Below, piece by piece: positions 1 through 6,058 of a stretch of 7,205 nt of DNA. The notes under the pieces are model-generated. The model was given only the letters and a program-made list of their open reading frames with translations. It ran no database searches and had not been told where the DNA came from. The stretch's first letter is position 1, and each line of letters starts with the position of its first letter. This DNA is from Proteobacteria bacterium SPGG2 (GTDB lineage: Bacteria > Pseudomonadota > Gammaproteobacteria > Acidiferrobacterales > SPGG2). The translations under genes were made by a program, and so were the position numbers. Location of the stretch: assembly GCA_001643475.1 (NCBI GenBank), contig LXTK01000076.1, positions 5,361 to 12,565 on the forward strand, read 5' to 3'.

Positions 1-299
1 AAATATGGCGCACGCGTTAAGCCTATCGTATACCCCAGTCATCGAGGCCGTCCTATCTCTTGTCAGTGTTGTCTTGCGTTTAGACTCTCAGAAACTAAAG
101 AGATACGAAGGGTATTCGGTTTGGTCTAGTGCCTTTCTCAGCTCAGCCACACCCAGTGATCAACACACCGCCAGCAGCGATGTATCCGTGGATTGCGTGG
201 ACGGCACGACATGGCTGAGACTCAACTGGGGATTCTAATTCTCTCTACCAGCGATGCACTGGGCTGACACCTTGGTGGCACCGCGGGGTGAATTCCAAG
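1..299. other. Left-edge region without an identifiable gene; one frame open from the edge to 238
   Basis: Stop codons fall in all three minus-strand frames and in two plus-strand frames. Plus frame 2 is open from the window edge to the TAA at 236-238, with an ATG at 5. Its 77-residue product is Ser-rich and matches nothing I recognise. Its last residues, TTWLRLNWGF, alternate polar and non-polar side chains and end in Phe, which resembles the C-terminal strand of an outer-membrane beta-barrel. That is weak evidence for the 3' end of a gene lying mostly to the left. It may equally be a chance open frame. The remaining bases, 239-299, are intergenic. Confidence 0.25.
271..299 (-). terminator. 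Imperfect hairpin just after the SnoaL-like stop codon
   Basis: CTTGG (271-275) pairs with CCAAG (295-299), and inside it CACC (279-282) pairs with GGTG (287-290) around a GCGG loop. The structure begins immediately after the stop codon (302-300) of the minus-strand gene. No T-run follows in the direction of transcription, so this is not a classical intrinsic terminator. It could stabilise the 3' end of the operon transcript or be incidental. Confidence 0.22.
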
Positions 300-707
300 C
301 TAATGCACAGTCGCCGTGGGCCTGTCGGCCGCGGGTGGAGGTGAAGCATGGTGCAGAACCATGCACCAACCGGTCTTTGTCAAATGGTAGACATTGGTAG
401 CCAGCACTGTGTGACTCTGTTCGGCCAGCTCAATATGTTCGTGCACCACATGCACGACTACATTGCTATCCTCCGTGTGATGCTGGGCTTCGATGCGAAA
501 CTTCATCGGCGAGGTATTTCGGAAAATCGTCCTCCAGCTCTGCTCGACGGCGTGACGCCCAATTAGGGTGGGGCCTAGTGGGTGAATGCAGATGACGTGG
601 TCATCGTCGGCCCAGACCGACATCATCGCCTCGAGGTCTCTGTGCTCGAAGGCGGTGTAAAAGGCCGCCTCCGCTTCCCGCGCAGCAGCGAATTGTCGAG
701 CCTTCAT
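300..707 (-). CDS. SnoaL-like / NTF2-fold (DUF4440-type) small protein
   Basis: This 135-residue protein has the size and pattern of a single SnoaL-like/NTF2-superfamily domain, a cone-shaped alpha+beta fold used by ketosteroid-isomerase-like enzymes and by non-enzymatic pocket proteins. An N-terminal helix (about 10-32, with AFYTAFEHRDLEAMMSVW) leads into an HPLGPTLIGR turn (42-51), then AVEQSW (53-58). The strand-rich C-terminal half ends with LATNVYHLTKTGWCMVLHHAS (about 102-122), where the Trp and His pair are typical of this group. No signal peptide is visible, so it is probably cytoplasmic. The ATG at 707 overlaps the tolC stop (704-706) as ATGA. No good Shine-Dalgarno site is visible, so it is probably translated by coupling to tolC. 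The last dozen residues are Pro/Ala-rich and likely disordered. The substrate or ligand cannot be read from the sequence. Family call good, function unknown. Confidence 0.82.
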   Translation of the reverse strand: MKARQFAAAREAEAAFYTAFEHRDLEAMMSVWADDDHVICIHPLGPTLIGRHAVEQSWRTIFRNTSPMKFRIEAQHHTEDSNVVVHVVHEHIELAEQSHTVLATNVYHLTKTGWCMVLHHASPPPAADRPTATVH

Positions 708-2050
708 CGTAGCCAGCGATTGATGAGCGCAAGGTCGTTTTTGCTGACGATGCCCGCTGCCCGCTTGAGGCGCAACAAGTTCAAAATATATGTATAACTC
801 GCATCTAGCAGGTCTCGTTTGGCGCGAAACAGATCGCGTTGGGCATCCAGTACATCTAGATTGGTGTTGATGCCGGCTTCAAACCCCTCGGTCTTGGCTT
901 CTAACGCACTTTCGCTTGCAATTACCGCCTGCCGCAATGCCTCTATTCTGGCGACGCCGCTGGTGACGCCGAGAAAGGCGGCGCGCGCGGTACGTTCGGT
1001 TAAGCGCTGCTGTGCTTCCAAGTTCTGTTGGGCCGCGTTATAGCGATGTGCGGCCTCTTTAGTCAGCGACGTGATCAGCCCACCCTGGTAGATGGGAACG
1101 CTAAGTTGTAGGCCGATCTCCGTGCGCTCGGTCTCTACCCCTGGGCCGGTAATGCTCTCGTCGTCATCGGTATCGCTAAAACTGCCGACAAGGTCGAGTT
1201 TAGGCCAATGCTGCGCCCGCTGTCTTTTTACTTCTTCACGCGCGATCCTAGCTGTTTCGTTAGCGGCAATCAGCGCGGGGTCCTGTGCCAGTGCCGTCTT
1301 GATCCATTTATTGAGATCAGGCGGATCGGGTTCGACCAGCGGCGCCTTTCGATCTACCGTCGCGATATCCCTGATGACTCGGCCCGTGATCTCACGCAGC
1401 GCCTGGCGCCGGTCACGCACCTCATTAATCGCCTCGATTTCTTGTGCCCGCGCTAGTTGAAAGCGGGCACGCGCATCATGGACATCGGTGATGGTCGCGA
1501 GGCCGACGCTTAAGCGCCCTTCGGCGACCTCTAGCTGGCGTGCATTCGCCGCTTTTTCCGCGCCAGCGAGCTCTACATTATCTAATGTTGCCAATAGGCC
1601 GAAATAGGCCTCGGCGACGCGAATGATCAAATCCTGTCGGGCGGTGGCGAACTGTGCGTCGGCGCGGCGCACTTCGGCCCGTGCCTGCCGCAAGCCGGCA
1701 AACAGTGCACGGTTGTAGATGGGTTGCGTAAGCGTAAGCTCAAATACAGTGCGGTTGATATCGGCGTCGCCGGCTGGACGCGAAACAATCCCCGTGGCTG
1801 TTTCAGTTTCGAGGTCGATGCGAGATCTGTCTGCCGTCGCGTTTATGGTCGGGCGTAATACGGCACGCGCTTGTCGCAGTTTTTGCTTATCAGCAAGGTA
1901 AGTGAATTCGGCGGCCCGATGGCGTGGGTCATTGGTAAGTGCCAACTGGTAGACTTCGAGCAGGTCTTCAGCCTGTGCACCGGGCCAACTCAGCAAAAGC
2001 GGCAATAATCCCATCCACACGCGTGAGGGAGAGCTAAAAGAAAAGTGCAT
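704..2050 (-). CDS. tolC: TolC-family outer-membrane efflux/secretion channel
   Basis: This is the outer-membrane exit duct of tripartite efflux pumps and type I secretion systems; three copies form a beta-barrel with a long periplasmic alpha-barrel. The 448-residue product has a signal peptide (about 1-27; hydrophobic GLLPLLLSW, cleavage after AQA), then EDLLEVYQLALTNDP, the usual start of the mature protein. The internal duplication of the family shows clearly: QPIYN (109-113) matches VPIYQGG (318-324), and GLATITDV (183-190) matches GINTNLDVLDAQ (393-404). Long Ala/Arg/Glu/Gln-rich coiled-coil helices separate these motifs. It lacks the longer C-terminal tail of E. coli TolC (about 490 residues). 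The ATG at 2050 has an AGGA ribosome site at 2059-2062 with 8-nt spacing; Met13 would cut into the signal peptide. It lies 76 bp after the Pcm-like gene with no terminator between them, and its stop overlaps the next gene. Which inner-membrane pump it serves cannot be told. Confidence 0.93.
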   Translation of the reverse strand: MHFSFSSPSRVWMGLLPLLLSWPGAQAEDLLEVYQLALTNDPRHRAAEFTYLADKQKLRQARAVLRPTINATADRSRIDLETETATGIVSRPAGDADINRTVFELTLTQPIYNRALFAGLRQARAEVRRADAQFATARQDLIIRVAEAYFGLLATLDNVELAGAEKAANARQLEVAEGRLSVGLATITDVHDARARFQLARAQEIEAINEVRDRRQALREITGRVIRDIATVDRKAPLVEPDPPDLNKWIKTALAQDPALIAANETARIAREEVKRQRAQHWPKLDLVGSFSDTDDDESITGPGVETERTEIGLQLSVPIYQGGLITSLTKEAAHRYNAAQQNLEAQQRLTERTARAAFLGVTSGVARIEALRQAVIASESALEAKTEGFEAGINTNLDVLDAQRDLFRAKRDLLDASYTYILNLLRLKRAAGIVSKNDLALINRWLR

Positions 2051-2058
2051 AGGGTGGA

Positions 2059-2062
2059 TCCT
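2059..2062 (-). promoter_or_regulatory. Ribosome binding site of tolC
   Basis: On the minus strand AGGA stands 8 nt before the ATG at 2050. It supports the upstream start, which keeps the full signal peptide. The AT-rich stretch at about 2071-2095 could hold an additional tolC promoter (TATAGA-like at 2075-2080), but no matching -35 is visible. Confidence 0.5.
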
Positions 2063-2126
2063 AGTTGCAGCTTATCTATATTAATTTATGAAAAGTGATC
2101 GAATGGGAAGACTGTTCGCATCGTCA

Positions 2127-2789
2127 TCAAAAAACAAACCTCTCCGGCTCTTCCGCATTTAACAGCGGCGGCAGATCGGTTTCGAAAAGCGATGTTGTAG
2201 TCCAGTTTTCATCACCCACTCGTTGGATTAACTGCACCTCCATGGCTGGCGAGTTGCCGACGATCGCGATCATACGTCCACCCGGCGTAAGATCGTTCTG
2301 AAGCTTTTGCGGGAGTAGCGGCAGGGATCCTGTGAATAACATAACGTCGTAGGGCGCGTGACGATCCCAACCGCGCGCAGCATCACCGATTTCCAGGCTA
2401 ATGTTCTGAATCTCGTGCGCGCCTAGATTCTGTTGTCCGCGCGAGGCCAATTCTGGGATAACCTCAACGGAATGCACGTGGTCCCCGAGAGTGGCCAACA
2501 ACGATGTCATATAGCCACTGCCGGTCCCCACCTCAAGGATCTTGTCCTTGGGCTGTATGGCCAGTTCTTGCAACAAGCGTGCCTCGAGCTTTGGTGCCAT
2601 CATTACCTCGTCATGCCCCAATGGTATGTTCATATCGACGTAGGCGCAGTTGCGCCAGGCCTCTGGCACATACTCTTCGCGCGGCGATTTATGCATTAGG
2701 TCTAAGATTTGTTGATCGAGCACTTCCCACGGCCGAATCTGCTGCTCAACCATCTTGTGACGTGTGATTTCAACGTTGATATCAGGCAT
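2127..2789 (-). CDS. Pcm-like SAM-dependent methyltransferase (protein-L-isoaspartate O-methyltransferase family, divergent)
   Basis: This 220-residue cytoplasmic protein has the Pcm fold. MVEQQIR near the N-terminus (13-19) is followed by SPREEYVPEAW (35-45), SAM-binding motif I ILEVGTGSGY (84-93), the acidic residue after strand 2 in SVEV (E109), GDAARGW (135-141) with APYDVMLFTGS (145-155), and LTPGGRMIAIVG (167-178). True Pcm carries a GQTISQP-type segment, with a conserved Thr/Ser, that contacts the isoaspartyl carboxylate. Here the aligned stretch reads IPLGHDEVMMAP (55-66), so that motif is missing while the SAM site is intact. Annotation pipelines usually label such proteins Pcm, but I infer a different acceptor. 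The start at 2789 fits the family N-terminus, though its ribosome site is weak. It is the first gene of the probable operon with tolC and the SnoaL-like gene, and it diverges from thiC. Methyltransferase class is secure; isoaspartate repair is doubtful. Confidence 0.88.
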   Translation of the reverse strand: MPDINVEITRHKMVEQQIRPWEVLDQQILDLMHKSPREEYVPEAWRNCAYVDMNIPLGHDEVMMAPKLEARLLQELAIQPKDKILEVGTGSGYMTSLLATLGDHVHSVEVIPELASRGQQNLGAHEIQNISLEIGDAARGWDRHAPYDVMLFTGSLPLLPQKLQNDLTPGGRMIAIVGNSPAMEVQLIQRVGDENWTTTSLFETDLPPLLNAEEPERFVF

Positions 2790-2933
2790 AGGACTCGTGG
2801 GCAGCGGTATAATGGCGGCCGATAAGAGTAAGCGCTTTGGGTATCACGCGCAAGCAAGACAGTGACTACAATCGGGTGGCGGCATACGCAGTTGCATTCA
2901 AATATAGAATGCTTTAGTTTGGTCGTACTAACC
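2790..2933. promoter_or_regulatory. Divergent promoter region between the Pcm-like gene and the thiC leader
   Basis: This gap must carry the start signals for the minus-strand methyltransferase operon and for plus-strand thiC. The only strong consensus element is a perfect TATAAT at 2808-2813 on the plus strand. Other plus-strand candidates are TACAAT (2867-2872) and TAGAAT (2905-2910), neither with a recognisable -35 at proper spacing. No minus-strand promoter was convincing. No open frame worth calling lies here. Confidence 0.45.
2808..2813 (+). promoter_or_regulatory. Possible -10 element of the thiC promoter
   Basis: TATAAT matches the sigma-70 -10 consensus exactly and faces thiC. No good -35 sits 16-18 nt upstream, and there is no extended -10 TG. 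If used, transcription would start near 2820 and the leader would run about 110 nt before the riboswitch aptamer. A single hexamer is weak evidence; the TACAAT at 2867-2872 would give a shorter leader. Confidence 0.3.
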
Positions 2934-3021
2934 GGCTAGGGGTGTTCGCCTCGTGAGCGGTGGAGGCGGGCTGAGACACACCCTTCGAACCTGATCCGGA
3001 CAATTCCGGCGTAGGGAAGCT
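2934..3021 (+). ncRNA. TPP (THI-box) riboswitch aptamer in the thiC leader
   Basis: The conserved thiamine-pyrophosphate aptamer is present in full. GGGTGT (2940-2945) pairs with ACACCC (2978-2983) to form P2. CGCCTC (2947-2952) pairs with GAGGCG (2963-2968) to form P3, with a 10-nt loop. The pyrimidine-binding CTGAGA follows at 2971-2976. On the other arm lie CCTGAT (2990-2995), the P5 stem CCGG/CCGG (2996-2999 and 3006-3009), and the pyrophosphate-side GCGTAGGGAA (3009-3018). A short P1 can form from GCT (2935-2937) and AGC (3018-3020). TPP riboswitches lower expression of thiamine genes when TPP is abundant, and the downstream gene here is thiC, as expected. Confidence 0.96.
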
Positions 3022-3031
3022 ATAATCCTAC
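3011..3031 (+). promoter_or_regulatory. Possible switching hairpin of the TPP riboswitch expression platform
   Basis: GTAGG (3011-3015), part of the conserved 3' side of the aptamer, is perfectly complementary to CCTAC (3027-3031). The 11-nt loop also contains the 3' strand of P1. This pairing cannot coexist with the folded aptamer, so it is a candidate for the ligand-free state. No T-run follows, so control of translation is more likely than intrinsic termination. The assignment is inference from complementarity only. Confidence 0.3.
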
Positions 3032-3055
3032 CGCTCCTCCCGACGCCGCCTATGA

Positions 3056-4951
<1,896 letters not shown>

Positions 4952-4974
4952 GACTAGGCGGGATCAAAATCTCC

Positions 4975-4988
4975 AAGTCGGTCGACTT
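4975..4988. terminator. Weak stem-loop in the thiC/PilZ convergent gap
   Basis: AAGTC (4975-4979) pairs with GACTT (4984-4988) around GGTC, in the 59-bp space between the two converging stop codons. The stem has only 5 bp and is AT-leaning. A short A-run at 4966-4969 precedes it on the plus strand and would read as a T-run after the stem for the minus-strand PilZ transcript. A weak terminator for the PilZ gene is possible; none is evident for thiC. Confidence 0.25.
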
Positions 4989-5010
4989 TGTTGCCGGTGG
5001 CTGTATCTGT

Positions 5011-5607
5011 CTACGTTGCGGCGCGCGCTTGGGATTCCCGACTGAGAACGTGCTTCGCGATTAGATCGCGGTCTCTCTCGCGTAGCTTGCAGAATTCCAC
5101 CCCGATCCGGAACGGCAAACCGACTACGACACCGGGTTCATGCTTGCGGTGGACGACTTTGCCGTAGGCGAGAATACCGACATAGGAAGGCAGCAGGATT
5201 AGCTCCATCTCCAGTGTCGCACCCGCCGCCAGTGGATTCTCCTCGTAAAAGCCGATGCCACCGGCGCTCAAGTTGACGCGACAGATGGGCTCTTCCTGCA
5301 CGTTTATTTCCTGCAACAGGAATGCACGCGCGACAAGATCTAGTTTCCGGTCGATCAGACGCAAGTACTCGGCGACTTCCAGTGATTGCTCCCGGATCTT
5401 GGCTAACAGCGGTTGCATCTGTTGCGTGGTCGATGCGAACGTCGACGACAGTGTCAGCCGGTTGGGAAGACATACATCGAGATTGTCGATGTCGACCGGG
5501 GTTTCCTGCATGCCAATCACGCGGTAACGCAGAACGATGTCGTCGTCGATACGACAGAATCGGCGGCGCTCTGCCGGCCGTTGGTCCTGGCTTACTTGTT
5601 GACTCAT
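5011..5607 (-). CDS. PilZ-domain protein with a helical insertion (probable c-di-GMP effector)
   Basis: PilZ domains bind the second messenger cyclic di-GMP and pass the signal to partner proteins. Both binding motifs are visible (numbering from the ATG at 5607): RxxxR as RRFCR (15-19) and NxSxxG as NLSAGG (112-117), followed by GIGFYEE and strands through VGLPFRIGVEF. The two motifs usually lie some 20-30 residues apart; here the gap is about 90. The extra stretch (about 55-100) has Leu/Ile/Val at heptad-like spacing in two likely helices, the second around EYLRLIDRKLDLVARAFLL. This recalls the tetramer-forming PilZ proteins of Xanthomonas that carry a helical insertion. There is no signal peptide or membrane segment, so it is cytoplasmic. 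A GTG at 5616 would add three residues but lies inside the ribosome site, so ATG 5607 is preferred. It stands alone, converging with thiC. The target process, such as motility or matrix, cannot be deduced. Confidence 0.88.
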   Translation of the reverse strand: MSQQVSQDQRPAERRRFCRIDDDIVLRYRVIGMQETPVDIDNLDVCLPNRLTLSSTFASTTQQMQPLLAKIREQSLEVAEYLRLIDRKLDLVARAFLLQEINVQEEPICRVNLSAGGIGFYEENPLAAGATLEMELILLPSYVGILAYGKVVHRKHEPGVVVGLPFRIGVEFCKLRERDRDLIAKHVLSRESQARAAT

Positions 5608-5612
5608 TGCAA

Positions 5613-5619
5613 TCACCTA
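5613..5619 (-). promoter_or_regulatory. Ribosome binding site that decides the PilZ gene start
   Basis: On the minus strand TAGGTGA (5619-5613) ends 5 nt before the ATG at 5607. The in-frame GTG at 5616 is made from the same bases as this site, so it is unlikely to be the start. The protein is therefore best read as 198 residues. Confidence 0.6.
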
Positions 5620-5658
5620 GTCAGGGGTTGCCCAAGCACAGTGCAAATTTCGCGCCAC

Positions 5659-5673
5659 CGCCGTGACACGGCG
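5659..5673. repeat. Short GC-rich inverted repeat in the PilZ leader
   Basis: CGCCGT (5659-5664) and ACGGCG (5668-5673) are perfect 6-bp arms around GAC. It lies about 50 bp upstream of the PilZ start codon, so it may be in the transcript leader or be an operator half-site pair. No T-run follows on either strand, which argues against a terminator. Confidence 0.4.
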
Positions 5674-5753
5674 TCTCACGAGCTAGGCAGGAAGATCCTA
5701 CTAGATCGCGCATCCATAGATCTTTCGCAACAGCCCCGCAGGAATACTAAAGG

Positions 5754-5773
5754 TTTCGATCGACGGGTCGAAA
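5754..5773. repeat. TTTCGA-N8-TCGAAA inverted repeat, possible operator
   Basis: Two perfect 6-bp arms are separated by 8 nt, an arrangement that suits a dimeric helix-turn-helix regulator. It lies in the divergent intergenic region, about 150 bp from the PilZ start and 285 bp from the adaptor start. No specific regulator is recognised. Confidence 0.3.
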
Positions 5774-5991
5774 TGAGTGCTTAGCGTCTCCTCGATCCTA
5801 TTCTCCCTAGGCCGAAGCTGGTTCATTTTCACATAGTCGGGAGATTACAAGGCTGCGAATGTGTCCTGGCCGCTGTGAACTACCGCATCCGAAAAAAGCA
5901 CAATATCCAATAAGTTAGCAAAGATCTTAGGGACGGTACAAATATTGCTTGTATCTGGAAAGAACCACCGTCTGGCGCGCTTGACCCAGCG

Positions 5992-6011
5992 GCGAAGGCG
6001 TGCCGCTTCGC
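5992..6011 (+). repeat. Hairpin upstream of the GAF/HlyD adaptor gene
   Basis: GCGAAG (5992-5997) pairs with CTTCGC (6006-6011) around an 8-nt loop. It starts 67 nt before the proposed TTG start. It could be part of the mRNA leader or a protein-binding site. No T-run directly follows, so it is not an obvious terminator or attenuator. Confidence 0.35.
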
Positions 6012-6017
6012 TAATGT

Positions 6018-6027
6018 GCGTTAACGC
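6018..6027. repeat. Perfect palindrome GCGTTAACGC, possible operator
   Basis: This 10-bp perfect palindrome is centred about 36 bp before the TTG start at 6059. It is followed by GATAAT (6031-6036), which matches the -10 consensus at 5 of 6 positions. A regulator bound here would overlap such a promoter, but no -35 element is clear. The palindrome is certain; its role is inferred. Confidence 0.35.
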
Positions 6028-6045
6028 TTTGATAATTCATCGAAA

Positions 6046-6050
6046 AAAGG
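6046..6050 (+). promoter_or_regulatory. Ribosome binding site supporting the TTG start at 6059
   Basis: AAAGG (6046-6050) lies 8 nt before TTG 6059. The in-frame TGA at 6053-6055 rules out any start further upstream, unless that stop is an error. No in-frame ATG or GTG lies between it and the conserved-looking WLALQC segment. Confidence 0.5.
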
Positions 6051-6058
6051 CCTGAAAG

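Larger units (their letters stand above)
5620..6045. promoter_or_regulatory. Divergent intergenic region between the PilZ and GAF/HlyD genes
   Basis: About 430 bp with no open frame that looks coding and no RNA gene I recognise. It must hold both divergent promoters. It contains a GC-rich hairpin on the PilZ side (5659-5673), TTTCGA/TCGAAA arms (5754-5759 and 5768-5773), two AGATCT palindromes (5718-5723 and 5922-5927), a hairpin at 5992-6011 and a 10-bp palindrome at 6018-6027. A weak plus-strand promoter candidate is TTAGCA (5915-5920) with TACAAA (5937-5942), 16-bp spacing, each matching 4 of 6 consensus bases. The stretch at about 5890-5945 is more AT-rich than its surroundings. Confidence 0.5.

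Noticed and set aside
1092..1460. A 122-residue plus-strand frame opposite tolC
   Set aside because: It is Ser/Arg-rich, has no recognisable domain and lies wholly antisense to a well-supported TolC gene.
5413..5784. A 123-residue plus-strand frame leaving the PilZ gene into the intergenic region
   Set aside because: Its first part is antisense to PilZ, its tail has no family resemblance, and no ribosome site precedes it.
5802..5844. TCTCCC (5802-5807) and GGGAGA (5839-5844) as inverted arms
   Set aside because: The 31-nt loop and 6-bp arms are too weak to claim a structure, and nothing nearby supports a function.
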